NCBI RefSeq assembly: GCF_024399315.1
Contig: NZ_CP075170.1
Span: 4,340,001-4,404,000 of the forward strand
DNA from: Chryseobacterium sp. MA9
GTDB lineage: Bacteria > Bacteroidota > Bacteroidia > Flavobacteriales > Weeksellaceae
Length of the DNA stretch: 64,000 bases
Reading direction: 5' to 3'
The position numbers and the translations under genes were made by a program. How positions within the stretch are numbered: position 1 is the stretch's first letter; each line of letters opens with the position of its first letter. The notes below the pieces were generated by a model, which searched no databases, had not been told where the DNA came from, and worked only from the letters and a program-made list of their open reading frames with translations. Below are positions 16,776 to 25,465 of the stretch, one piece after another.

Positions 16776-18179
16776 TTAATCTTCCTTCGATTTCATATTC
16801 TTTCCATCCGAAATGTGCAGTCTTCTGAAAACAAATCCTGATAAAATCGTTAATATTCCTACCATGAGAAATGTAAGTCGAAAGGCATTGTGAATTTCTC
16901 CTTTGATCAGATCTGTATTTTCAAACAGCTTTAAAACAATCAGTCCAAATGCAATTCCGAAACCGATCGCTAATTGTTGATTGACGGAGAGTAAGGAGTT
17001 TCCGCTGCTCGTCTGAAAGTTTCGAAGGTCAGCAATGGAAATCGTGTTCATGGAAGTAAACTGGATAGAGTTGAAAAAACCCAATACTGCGATGATTGGA
17101 ACAAACCAATACAGAGAAGTGTGAATATCAGGAATGGCAAGAAGGCAGATCAGTGTTCCGATGATGAACGTATTTATCATTAAAGTCTGACGGTAGCCAT
17201 ATTTATCTAAAATTTTAATCACATATGATTTCCCGAAGATAGCAGTTAAAGCCATAGGCGCAATAATCCATCCGGAAGTTACTGCAGACTGTTTGTAGGC
17301 AATCTGAATCATCAATGGAAGCAGTAGAGGAACTGAGCTTATTCCTAATCTGGTGGCGAGGTTTCCCACAATACCTACCCGGAAAGTTCTTACCTGAAAA
17401 AGGTTTAATGGAAAGATAGGATTTCCTCCTCTTTTTGCATGTTTGTAATAATAATACAGGAACAGGAAGCCCATGATAAATACAAGTAAAACAGGAGTGA
17501 TATTTTGCATATCTCCAAAAAGTTCCAGTGAAACCGAAAGCAGGAGAGAGGCGGCTGCAAAAATTAAAAAGCCTTTTAAATCAAAATCTACATCATTGGA
17601 TTTATAGTTAGGCATAAATTTTAATCCTAAAAGAATTCCCAAAACACCGATCGGAATATTGATCAGAAATATCCAGTGCCATGAAAGATAATCTACCATA
17701 TAACCACCCACTAAAGGCCCAAGTACGGGCCCAATAAGTGCCGGAATAATGGCAAAGTTCATCGCTTTAAGTAACTCACTTTTATCAAACGTTTTGATTA
17801 ATGCCAGCTTTCCAACGGGAGTCATTAAACTTCCACCAACTCCCTGGATGACTCTTGAAATTACTAAATGAGTAAGATTTTGAGACATGGAACAAAACAG
17901 AGAGCCCAGACTGAACAATACCAACGAAAATATAAATACTTTTTTGGTCCCGAACCGGTCTGCCAAAAATCCGCTGGCTGGCATGAAAACAGCTAATGTA
18001 AGAACATAACTGATAATTGCGTTCTGCATATTAAGCGGAGACTCGTGCAGGTCTTTTGCAATAGCGGGCAGGGAAGTGTTAAGGATTGTGGAATCCAGCA
18101 TCTGCATAAAAATAGCAGTGGCCAGAATTAAGGGAAGTATTTTTTTTATGGATGTCTGTGATGTATTTGCTTCTGTCAT
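16776..18179 (-). CDS. MFS drug efflux transporter, DHA2 (EmrB/QacA) type
   Basis: 467 residues with about 14 membrane helices. The N-terminus has MQMLDSTILNTSLPAIAKDL (about residues 20-39), the DHA2 motif D1, and the loop GFLADRFGTKKVF (about 74-86) is MFS motif A; RVIQGVGGSLMTPVGKLALI (about 113-132) is the motif B region. Such pumps export drugs or amphipathic compounds by proton antiport across the inner membrane. No HlyD-type partner or TolC is adjacent. Substrate unknown. Confidence 0.92.
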   Translation of the reverse strand: MTEANTSQTSIKKILPLILATAIFMQMLDSTILNTSLPAIAKDLHESPLNMQNAIISYVLTLAVFMPASGFLADRFGTKKVFIFSLVLFSLGSLFCSMSQNLTHLVISRVIQGVGGSLMTPVGKLALIKTFDKSELLKAMNFAIIPALIGPVLGPLVGGYMVDYLSWHWIFLINIPIGVLGILLGLKFMPNYKSNDVDFDLKGFLIFAAASLLLSVSLELFGDMQNITPVLLVFIMGFLFLYYYYKHAKRGGNPIFPLNLFQVRTFRVGIVGNLATRLGISSVPLLLPLMIQIAYKQSAVTSGWIIAPMALTAIFGKSYVIKILDKYGYRQTLMINTFIIGTLICLLAIPDIHTSLYWFVPIIAVLGFFNSIQFTSMNTISIADLRNFQTSSGNSLLSVNQQLAIGFGIAFGLIVLKLFENTDLIKGEIHNAFRLTFLMVGILTILSGFVFRRLHISDGKNMKSKED

Positions 18180-18281
18180 TTTGTATCGGCTGGGTCGTAA
18201 AAAATTCCCAAACTTATTTGATTTGAATAACTGCTTGCTTTAAGCGGTTTGATCCTTAGATAAAGAAATCCATATAAAATT

Positions 18282-18315
18282 AAAAAAGTCCTGTGAGATT
18301 TCACAGGACTTTTTG
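18282..18315. terminator. Terminator hairpin
   Basis: AAAAAGTCCTGTG pairs with CACAGGACTTTTT around a six-base loop, ending the gene at 18318 (minus strand) before the MFS gene. Confidence 0.9.
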
Positions 18316-18317
18316 AT

Positions 18318-19130
18318 TTATTTTCTAGGTTTTTCTACTCCCTTCCATTCATCACCGGCTTTTCTATACTGGCTTAAAGTGAAAGTTTTAAAATCCTTTG
18401 TTTTGTATTCGATGTTATCAGTGTTCTGCTCGAACGGCATGATGTAATAATATTCGATATCTGTTTTATCAGATTTGTTTCCTTTTTTTACACTAGGAAC
18501 ATATTTTGAAAACTTATAGCTTGGAAGATATTGTTTCAGTCTTGCGTAGAAAGCTTTGTCTTCTTTTTCGTTAGGAATGATATCTACAATATTCAAATCA
18601 TCTTTTTTCTTGTCAATCCAAAGGTAGTAAGTCTTTTCTTCTCCCATATTTCTGTTGAAAGAGTTGAAAGCAAACAATTCTTTCGGTACAAGTTCCTTGA
18701 TTTTCTCAGGATCAACCTTAGTATAATACTGGCCCTTTAAAGGATCTACATAAGTTTCAAGATTATACATCAAAACAGAATTGTTTTCAAATTTCTTATT
18801 TTTAAAATATTGATTCAAAGATAATTCTGCAGTTGCTCTAAGCTCTTTGCCTCTGGCATCCAATTTTTTTGTTGGATTCTGAGGGTTTACATATTTTACA
18901 AATTCATATAAAACGACAGGTTTTATATCTTTAAGGTGAGGATACGTTTTTAGCTGCTCTGCTTTTACAAGCCAGTAGAATTGTTGGTAGTAATCATCTT
19001 TATCTTGATCTTTCACACTCTTGTAAGCCAAAGCAAGCTTCTTTGAATTCAGATATTTGCCATATTTTCCTTGTCCAAAAGCAAAACTTATGGCTAATAA
19101 GGCAAATAAAACAGTAAGGTTTCTTCTCAT
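18318..19130 (-). CDS. Secreted hypothetical protein
   Basis: 270 residues from MRRNLTVLFALLAISFAFGQ, a good signal peptide; a start 30 bases upstream would spoil it, so the inner ATG is preferred. The mature protein is Lys- and Tyr-rich with many aromatic residues, has no recognised domain and is likely periplasmic. It has its own terminator and no operon partner. Confidence 0.72.
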   Translation of the reverse strand: MRRNLTVLFALLAISFAFGQGKYGKYLNSKKLALAYKSVKDQDKDDYYQQFYWLVKAEQLKTYPHLKDIKPVVLYEFVKYVNPQNPTKKLDARGKELRATAELSLNQYFKNKKFENNSVLMYNLETYVDPLKGQYYTKVDPEKIKELVPKELFAFNSFNRNMGEEKTYYLWIDKKKDDLNIVDIIPNEKEDKAFYARLKQYLPSYKFSKYVPSVKKGNKSDKTDIEYYYIMPFEQNTDNIEYKTKDFKTFTLSQYRKAGDEWKGVEKPRK

Positions 19131-19454
19131 TTTTTTATAATTGATATTTTCGTTTTCCAAATATAATTATTTATTAGATATTATTTTGGATTGTCAGTTA
19201 AATTATGCCATATTGTTATTGTTAATTCAAAAGAAAATCCTGTATTGCTACAGGATTGATAAATTATAACTGAGGAAGTTAGGGGTTTGAAGTGATGAAA
19301 TTAAATAGCAATAGTCAATTTTTGCTTCGCAAAGTGAATGGTGAATGATTAACTGCTGATTATAAAACTTCTCTATATTGATTGTTAATAACCTCGAATC
19401 ACGCAACTCTAACCACGTAACAAATTGACAAGCGCAGCATAATCAATCCCTTTT
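19131..19454. other. Intergenic region with a dispersed repeat
   Basis: 324 bases between asnB's 3' end and the start of the secreted protein gene. It contains repeat copy A (19309-19353) described below and otherwise A/T-rich sequence. No ORF is convincing. Confidence 0.5.
19309..19353 (+). repeat. Dispersed intergenic repeat, copy A
   Basis: About 45 bases with a small hairpin (TTTGCTTCGCAAA) flanked by CAATAGTCAATT and GTGAATGGTGAATGA. Nearly identical in inverted orientation at 24722-24768, with diverged copies at 36701-36803 and 42385-42411. Confidence 0.8.
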
Positions 19455-21122
19455 CTAATATGAAGTCTCATGTACCTTCACTGCTCTTCCGCTCGGATCA
19501 TTCATTTTTTTGAATGCTTCATCCCATTCTAAAGCGATAGGAGTGGAGCATGCTACAGATGGAACAGATGGTACGGTAGCCGCTGCTGTTTCGCTTGGGA
19601 AATGTTCTTCAAAAATAGTTCTGTATCGGTATTCTTCCTTATTTTGAGGAGTGTTCAACGGGAATCTGAATCTTGCATTAGCCATCATTTCATCCGTCAC
19701 TTCTTTTTCAGCAACTTCCTTTAAAGTGTCGATCCATGAATATCCAACACCATCTGAGAACTGTTCTTTCTGTCTCCAAACAATAGAATCAGGAAGAATG
19801 TCTTCAAATGCTTTTCTCAATACCCATTTTTCGATTTTCCCTTCAGCCATATTGATCATTTTATCTTTTGGGTTAAGAGTCATGGCAATATCCATAAATT
19901 CTTTGTCAAGGAAAGGTACTCTGCCTTCAATTCCCCAGCTCATTAGCGCTTTGTTGGCTCTTAAGCAGTCGTAAAGATGAAGTTTACCTAATTTTCTTAC
20001 TGTTTCATCATGGAATTCTCTTGCATTGGGAGCTTTATGGAAATATAAATAGCCACCGAATAATTCATCAGAACCTTCTCCTGAAAGTACCATTTTTATC
20101 CCCATAGACTTGATTACTCTTGCGAGAAGATACATTGGGGTGGATGCCCTGATTGTTGTTACATCATAGGTTTCCAGGTGGTAAATTACATCACGCACAG
20201 CATCCAGCCCTTCCTGAACGGTAAAGTTAACTTCATGATGAACAGATCCGATGTGTTTTGCAGCTGTTTGTGCAGCAGCCAGATCTGGAGAACCTACAAG
20301 TCCTACAGCAAAACTGTGAAGTCTTGGATACCAGGCTTCCTGTGTATCTCCACTTTCAATCCTCTGACGGGCAAATTTTGCAGTGATCGCTGAAATCACT
20401 GATGAATCTAAACCTCCGGAAAGAAGTACGCCATAAGGAACATCACTCATCAGTTGTCTGTGAACAGCATCCTCAAGACCTTTTCTCAATTTTGCGATGT
20501 CTGTTTCATTTTCTTTCACCTGATCAAAGCTGTCCCAGTTTCTTGTATACCATTGCTGAAGCTCAGCGCCGTCCGGACTGTAAACGAAATGTCCCGGTAA
20601 GAATGTTTCTATTTTTTTACATACTCCTTCAAGGGCTTTCAATTCGGAAGCTACATAATAGTTTCCGTTTTTATCCCAACCTTGATAAAGAGGGCAGATT
20701 CCCATATGATCACGGGCAATAAGGTAGATATCGTTTTCAGTGTCGTATAATGCGAATGCGAAAATCCCGTTCAGTTTTTCAACGAAATCTTTTCCGTACT
20801 TTCTGTAAAGTGCAAGGATTACCTCGCAGTCAGACTGAGTCTGAAACTCATAATCAGGAAATTCTTCTTTTAATTCTCTATGGTTGTAGATTTCACCGTT
20901 TACGGCTAATACTACTTTTCCGTCTTTTGTAAATAAAGGTTGTTTACCAGAAGTAGGATCTACAATGGCAAGTCTTTCGTGAGAAAAAATTACTTTTTCG
21001 TCCTGAAAAACTCCGCTCCAATCCGGTCCTCTGTGACGGATTTTTTTTGACATTTCCAAAACCTGAGGTCTTAATACTTCAGTTTTCTGTTTGGCATCAA
21101 ATAAACATACAATTCCACACAT
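19455..21122 (-). CDS. asnB: Asparagine synthase (glutamine-hydrolysing)
   Basis: 555 residues, cytoplasmic. The catalytic Cys2 begins the glutamine amidotransferase domain (MCGIVCLF), with RHRGPD and NGEIYNH following. The synthase domain has the PP-loop SGGLDSS near residue 235. It makes asparagine from aspartate, glutamine and ATP. A clear Bacteroidota promoter lies just upstream (21143-21173), with about 20 bases of leader. Length fits the family. Confidence 0.97.
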   Translation of the reverse strand: MCGIVCLFDAKQKTEVLRPQVLEMSKKIRHRGPDWSGVFQDEKVIFSHERLAIVDPTSGKQPLFTKDGKVVLAVNGEIYNHRELKEEFPDYEFQTQSDCEVILALYRKYGKDFVEKLNGIFAFALYDTENDIYLIARDHMGICPLYQGWDKNGNYYVASELKALEGVCKKIETFLPGHFVYSPDGAELQQWYTRNWDSFDQVKENETDIAKLRKGLEDAVHRQLMSDVPYGVLLSGGLDSSVISAITAKFARQRIESGDTQEAWYPRLHSFAVGLVGSPDLAAAQTAAKHIGSVHHEVNFTVQEGLDAVRDVIYHLETYDVTTIRASTPMYLLARVIKSMGIKMVLSGEGSDELFGGYLYFHKAPNAREFHDETVRKLGKLHLYDCLRANKALMSWGIEGRVPFLDKEFMDIAMTLNPKDKMINMAEGKIEKWVLRKAFEDILPDSIVWRQKEQFSDGVGYSWIDTLKEVAEKEVTDEMMANARFRFPLNTPQNKEEYRYRTIFEEHFPSETAAATVPSVPSVACSTPIALEWDEAFKKMNDPSGRAVKVHETSY

Positions 21123-21142
21123 GATTTTTATTATTTATGGAA

Positions 21143-21173
21143 CAAAAGTAGAAGGGATGTTTATAAATAACAA
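21143..21173 (-). promoter_or_regulatory. Bacteroidota promoter of asnB
   Basis: On the minus strand, TTG at 21173-21171, 20 bases, then TACTTTTG at 21150-21143, matching TTG-N19-21-TAnnTTTG. Predicted transcription start about 21137. Confidence 0.82.
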
Positions 21174-21406
21174 TGAAAAATATTTAAAAACGAAAATTTT
21201 TAATTAATAAGTGTTTTAAAATTAAAAATTTTAATTATTTATTGAAATTAACATGTTTTTGATTAATTTTTTTCGTTGAGCCAAAATTGATGATTTGTTC
21301 ATACAAAATAAAAATGACATATTTATTAATCTATGGTAATTAATTATATGAATTTTAACCCTTACTTTGTGGCTCGAAATAATTTTTTTTCATCATTTGT
21401 GTTTTT

Positions 21407-21440
21407 ACCTTCTTGCAATTCTCATGCAAGAAGGTTTTGT
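21407..21440 (+). terminator. Hairpin with plus-strand T-run
   Basis: ACCTTCTTGCA (21407-21417) pairs with TGCAAGAAGGT (21425-21435) around a 7-base loop, followed on the plus strand by TTTGTTTTTATT. On the minus strand the hairpin ends the gene at 21443, but without a U-run. It may be a 3'-end hairpin of that gene or a plus-strand terminator of an unannotated transcript. Confidence 0.65.
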
Positions 21441-21442
21441 TT

Positions 21443-23110
21443 TTATTGTACTCCAAGTAACGTTCCCGAAACATTCCATGAGCTGAAACTTGAGCCTTCG
21501 GAAGCTCCCTGAGGAATTTTTATCTGAACTGTATGTTTTCCTGCTTTCAAGTCTCCAAGAGGAATGAAGTTAGGATTGGTAACCGTTCCCGGGCACCAGT
21601 TTGATCTGCTGAGATCTGATGAAGAAAGTCCGTCCTGAAAATTTCCTGAAGCCGGATTGTACAAACGGTATGAACCGCAGTCTGTTCTCCATGGGGTGAA
21701 TGAAAATATCAGATTTCCATCAACAAAAATAGAATTGGCCTTAGGAACAAATTCATCCCCATTTTCCCAACCTCCATGTCCGGTAGTGGTATATCTTAGC
21801 TGAGCGTTTTTTAAATCTTTATTCAAAGTGAAATTAACGAGAAGCCCTTTATCCTGATTGAACATTGTTGAGTAGTCCTGTCCGGCCATTTCCATAATAT
21901 TTAAAGTATTGAATAATGGTATCGCTGTATTATTTTTATTAACTGCCTGATCACTCTTGTGAATGGTGATATCAAGACTCACTTTATGTCCTCCTTTGTC
22001 ATAGTTGCCAATAAATGTACCTATCCAAAGTTCTTTTCCTGATAATGCAGGTTTTAGCTCTGTGATATCTTGTCGGTAAGGGTTGATGGTCTGCCAGTTT
22101 TTTCCTTTAAGCTGAATGTGATTAAACTTCTGGATTCCAAAAGCGGTAAAGAATCTCATCATTTCCACGGCAGGACTATAGCTGTCCGTGGTTGTTACTC
22201 CGTAATATTGCTTTCCGTTTCCATTTTCGTAGACAGGAAGTGTTTTTGCTCCCTTTTCCAATCCATCAAAAAAAGATTTTTCTTTATCCTGAGGAATGAA
22301 AAATACAGTTCCGGTTCTGTCATAGGCGTCTCCGTTCGACTGTTGTTTCAGTTCTACAAAAATATTTTCTCCTTCTGTAATCGCAGGGAATTTTACTTTT
22401 TTAAGAATGATGGTTCCGTTGGCATATCTTTTTATCTGGTCATCAGATTTTGAGGCATCAGAGAAATTGATGGTTTCATTTTCAAAAACATTCAGCGTAG
22501 TAAATCTGCTTTTCCAAAGCAAATCTTTATATCCCAACTGATCCGTTGTCTGTATGTTTCCTTTTACAATATTTTCAATTCCTGTATTCTTGATTTTTTT
22601 AATCGAACTGGCCGTAATTAAGGAATTTTTATTTCTTTCGACTTCCAGAACCAGCCCTAAATTCTGTCCTAAAACAGAAGGGCCACCTTTTAGTTTCAGA
22701 TCATTTGTATACCAGATTTCAATGGTGTTTGAGTTGACCTTTGTTACAGCCTTTTTACAGTTGTATCCTAAAATTTTTTTAGTTTCATTGGTAAGTTCAA
22801 AATCCTGTTTTCCTACAGACTCGGCATCTGATGTTGAAATAATGGATTCAGGTTTTAAAAAAGCATACGAAACAATAGTATTTGATGGCTTTTCTACCTT
22901 AGTGATTTCGTAAGGGAAGCTGCTCTTTTGCGCTTTGATGGTACTGTTGAGAATATAATTTTCTTTCTCATTAACCCAAATGATGGTGGAGGGTTGGTCA
23001 GCAGTTGTTTTTCCGTTATATGAACTGGTATACTGAATTTCATAGGTCTGTGCAGAAAACAGACAGTATAAGAAGACGGTCAGGAAATTGAAAACAGTTC
23101 TTGTATGCAT
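21443..23110 (-). CDS. GLPGLI-domain and PNGase F-like fusion protein
   Basis: 555 residues, secreted (signal peptide about 1-21). Residues about 22-205 form a GLPGLI-type domain; the signature appears in variant form, GGPSVLGQNLGLVLEVERN. Residues about 210-555 resemble the two-domain peptide-N-glycosidase F fold: YDRTGTVFFIPQ is like the region around the catalytic Asp in the Elizabethkingia enzyme, and LRYTTTGHGGWENGDEF and SNWCPGTV match its second domain. By eye, the Asp and one Glu are kept, but the equivalent of the other catalytic Glu appears to be Gly. Activity is uncertain. A good promoter precedes it. Confidence 0.83.
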   Translation of the reverse strand: MHTRTVFNFLTVFLYCLFSAQTYEIQYTSSYNGKTTADQPSTIIWVNEKENYILNSTIKAQKSSFPYEITKVEKPSNTIVSYAFLKPESIISTSDAESVGKQDFELTNETKKILGYNCKKAVTKVNSNTIEIWYTNDLKLKGGPSVLGQNLGLVLEVERNKNSLITASSIKKIKNTGIENIVKGNIQTTDQLGYKDLLWKSRFTTLNVFENETINFSDASKSDDQIKRYANGTIILKKVKFPAITEGENIFVELKQQSNGDAYDRTGTVFFIPQDKEKSFFDGLEKGAKTLPVYENGNGKQYYGVTTTDSYSPAVEMMRFFTAFGIQKFNHIQLKGKNWQTINPYRQDITELKPALSGKELWIGTFIGNYDKGGHKVSLDITIHKSDQAVNKNNTAIPLFNTLNIMEMAGQDYSTMFNQDKGLLVNFTLNKDLKNAQLRYTTTGHGGWENGDEFVPKANSIFVDGNLIFSFTPWRTDCGSYRLYNPASGNFQDGLSSSDLSRSNWCPGTVTNPNFIPLGDLKAGKHTVQIKIPQGASEGSSFSSWNVSGTLLGVQ

Positions 23111-23127
23111 AAAAAATGAGTTTGCTG

Positions 23128-23158
23128 CAAAGTTATTCTAAAGTTTCCACAGCATCAA
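23128..23158 (-). promoter_or_regulatory. Bacteroidota promoter of the PNGase F-like gene
   Basis: TTG (23158-23156), 20 bases, TAACTTTG (23135-23128) on the minus strand, 17 bases from the ATG. Confidence 0.8.
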
Positions 23159-23245
23159 AACGGTTTAAGCTATACAGTTAGTAGACAATATGCTTTAAAT
23201 GTTACAAAAAATGTTACACTTTTTAGAAAAGATTTTAAACAAAAA

Positions 23246-23275
23246 AAAACTACTCCAGAAAATAGAGTAGTTTTA
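23246..23275. terminator. Terminator hairpin
   Basis: AAAACTACTC pairs with GAGTAGTTTT around a nine-base loop, 22 bases past the stop of the rRNA methyltransferase gene. Confidence 0.88.
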
Positions 23276-23296
23276 TGTATTGTAGTTGGGTTTAGA

Positions 23297-24502
23297 TTAA
23301 GAAATTCTCTCAATCAAAGCCATGTAGAATCCGTCATAACCTTCACTAGGCATTACTTTTTCATCCTTAATCATTTTGAATCCGGGATTGTTTTTGATGA
23401 ATTCATCTACCTGCAGATTATTTTCAGATGGAAGGATGGAACATGTTGCGTACACCATTTTCCCTCCCTTTTTAAGCATTTTAGAATAGTCCTGAAGGAT
23501 TTGCTGTTGTTCTTTTTTAATTCTGTCAATAAAGTCCTGATCAATTTTCCACTTACTGTCCGGGTTTCTTTTTAAAACTCCAAGACCAGAACATGGTGCA
23601 TCAATCAAAAGTCTGTCAGCTTTTTCATGAAGACGTTTGATTACTTTATTATCGGCAATCATACGGGTTTCAATATTGTGAGCTCCGGCTCTTTTGGCAC
23701 GACGCTTCAATTCGGCAAGTTTCCACTCGAAAATATCCAGGGCAACAATCTGACCTTTGTTTTTCATTAATGCTGCCAAGTGAAGTGTCTTTCCTCCCGC
23801 ACCGGCACATGCATCTACTACTCTTTGTCCTTCCTGTACATCAAGGAAATAACCGATCTTTTGAGAAGAAGCATCCTGAACTTCAAATAATCCTTCTTTA
23901 AAAGCTGTTGTAAGAAAAACATTTTTCTTCTCTTCCAACTGAACAGCATCAGGATAATTCTTAATAGGGAAAGCAACAACACCCTCATCAGAAAGGTCAG
24001 AAATAAGTTCCCTTGTTGTTGTTCTTAAAGAATTTGCTCTTAAAACGGTGGGTGCCTGCTCATTCAAAGCAGTCATTTCTCTTTCCCATTTGGCTCCAAG
24101 TTCTTTTTCAAGAGTTTCAGCAAGCCATTCAGGAATAGAATGTTCTATTGCTTTTGTAGGAACTGTATTCTTTTTAAGCTTGGTAAGAATGTCGGCAATT
24201 TTGATTCCGTCAAATTCTTCAAATTTTTTATAATTGGTTTTACTCCAAAGTAAATATGCAATGATCAGTTTGTAGATATTGTTGGGTTTCACACCTTCAC
24301 CCATATAGTATTCAAGGCGTTTTTTCCAACGGATAATATTGTAAAAAATTTCAGAAACAACGGCTCTGTCCTGGCTTCCCCATTTTCTGTTTGCTTTCAA
24401 AAGTCTTTCAATAACTTTATCTGCATATTTGTTTTTCTCAAAAAATGTCTCCTGTAAGGCATCGTGAATTCCGATTGCCAAGTTTCTGTGAATAAGTTCC
24501 AT
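23297..24502 (-). CDS. RsmB/NOP-family rRNA cytosine-C5 methyltransferase
   Basis: 401 residues. An N-terminal NusB-like helical domain (about 1-130) precedes the class I methyltransferase domain: DACAGAGGKTLHLA (motif I, SAM binding), DAPCSGLGVLKRNPDSKW (motif IV with the general Cys), and YATCSILPSENNLQVDEF (motif VI with the catalytic Cys). This is the RsmB-type enzyme that methylates a cytosine in 16S rRNA; the exact position (C967 in E. coli) is inferred by family. A -7-like TATTTTTG lies upstream (24535-24528). Confidence 0.92.
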   Translation of the reverse strand: MELIHRNLAIGIHDALQETFFEKNKYADKVIERLLKANRKWGSQDRAVVSEIFYNIIRWKKRLEYYMGEGVKPNNIYKLIIAYLLWSKTNYKKFEEFDGIKIADILTKLKKNTVPTKAIEHSIPEWLAETLEKELGAKWEREMTALNEQAPTVLRANSLRTTTRELISDLSDEGVVAFPIKNYPDAVQLEEKKNVFLTTAFKEGLFEVQDASSQKIGYFLDVQEGQRVVDACAGAGGKTLHLAALMKNKGQIVALDIFEWKLAELKRRAKRAGAHNIETRMIADNKVIKRLHEKADRLLIDAPCSGLGVLKRNPDSKWKIDQDFIDRIKKEQQQILQDYSKMLKKGGKMVYATCSILPSENNLQVDEFIKNNPGFKMIKDEKVMPSEGYDGFYMALIERIS

Positions 24503-24721
24503 AAGTTTGCTTCGCTGTTTGAATCTGCAAAAATACGACTTTTAATTGAGAGTTGAGGATTTGGGTGAGAGAGTTTGAGAATAGGAGGAGTGGTGGTGGA
24601 TCGTGGATGGTCAATCCGCTTCGAGTGTTAATTTTTTTATTTGGGTTGCATAGTGTGAGGTCCGAGGTCCGAGATTATGAATAATCAAGATATTATGACA
24701 GAGAAATTTTCTAATGAAAGG

Positions 24722-24768
24722 TTGCTCATTCACCATTCACTTTGCGAAGCAAAAATTGACTTATTGCC
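24722..24768 (-). repeat. Dispersed intergenic repeat, copy B
   Basis: Inverted relative to copy A at 19309-19353 and almost identical over about 45 bases, including the TTTGC-TTC-GCAAA hairpin. Confidence 0.8.
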
Positions 24769-24785
24769 AGTCCTGCTATTCCCTC

Positions 24786-24817
24786 TTGACTTCAACCTCC
24801 AAAAAGCTCTACCTTTG
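24786..24817 (+). promoter_or_regulatory. Bacteroidota promoter of yjdM
   Basis: TTG at 24786-24788, 21 bases, TACCTTTG at 24810-24817; 14 bases to the ATG. Confidence 0.82.
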
Positions 24818-24831
24818 CAAAAAATAAAAAT

Positions 24832-25176
24832 ATGAGTGATACAGTACTTTGTCCAAAATGCAGCTCGGAGTTTACTTACCCGAGTGATAATATGATGGTA
24901 TGTTCCCAGTGTTTCTACGAATGGGACCCTGCAGAAGTAGCTTCTGAAGCAGCAAATGAAGGGAAAATATTGGATTCAAACGGAAATGAACTTCAGGATG
25001 GAGATTCTGTAGTCGTAGTAAAAGATCTTCCTGTAAAAGGGGCGCCAAAACCGGTGAAAGCTGGAACCAAAGTGAAGAATATCCGTCTGAGACCAGGAAG
25101 TGATCACAATATTGACTGCAAAATTGATGGTTTCGGGGCAATGGCTCTTAAATCAGAGTTTGTAAAGAAGGCGTAA
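24832..25176 (+). CDS. yjdM: Zinc ribbon protein YjdM (PhnA)
   Basis: 114 residues. An N-terminal zinc ribbon with two CxxC knuckles (LCPKCSSEF near residue 6 and VCSQCFYEWDP near residue 23) is followed by the PhnA domain (KILDSNGNELQDGDSVVVVK). Long labelled an alkylphosphonate-utilisation protein from its position in E. coli, but its biochemical function is not settled. It is well conserved and stands alone with its own promoter. Confidence 0.95.
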   Translation: MSDTVLCPKCSSEFTYPSDNMMVCSQCFYEWDPAEVASEAANEGKILDSNGNELQDGDSVVVVKDLPVKGAPKPVKAGTKVKNIRLRPGSDHNIDCKIDGFGAMALKSEFVKKA

Positions 25177-25465
25177 GAAAATGCTGTTTTCTTATACTCT
25201 AAAAATAAGAAAAGGAAAAAATTGGACAGTGTAATCTTTCTAAGACTTAATTGCAAGATTGCTAATGTCCGTCTGGAAGGCAGAAAGAGAAATAACCAAA
25301 AATTTCCTTAAGCTTTGGAAGTACAAATGTAAGAAAAAGTTTGAATAACCAATTCTTATGTTTGTATTTTTTTATAGATAAGTGTAAGTAAATGTATAAG
25401 TTATATGAAGCATAGAGAAAAGGGAAAATGTCCCGTTTATAATAATGATCTTACCTTTTTTGCCT
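25177..25465. other. Intergenic region without recognisable content
   Basis: 289 A/T-rich bases between converging genes. I see no clear terminator hairpin and no supportable ORF. Confidence 0.4.

Larger units (their letters stand above)
21123..21442. other. A/T-rich intergenic region upstream of asnB
   Basis: 320 bases. Contains the asnB promoter near its left end and a hairpin at 21407-21435 near its right end. No ORF is supported. Confidence 0.5.
24503..24831. other. Intergenic region with repeat and two promoters
   Basis: 329 bases between divergent genes. It holds the minus-strand -7 element TATTTTTG (24535-24528) for the methyltransferase, a GGTCCGAGGTCCGAG tandem near 24660, dispersed repeat copy B (24722-24768) and the promoter of yjdM. 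Confidence 0.6.
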
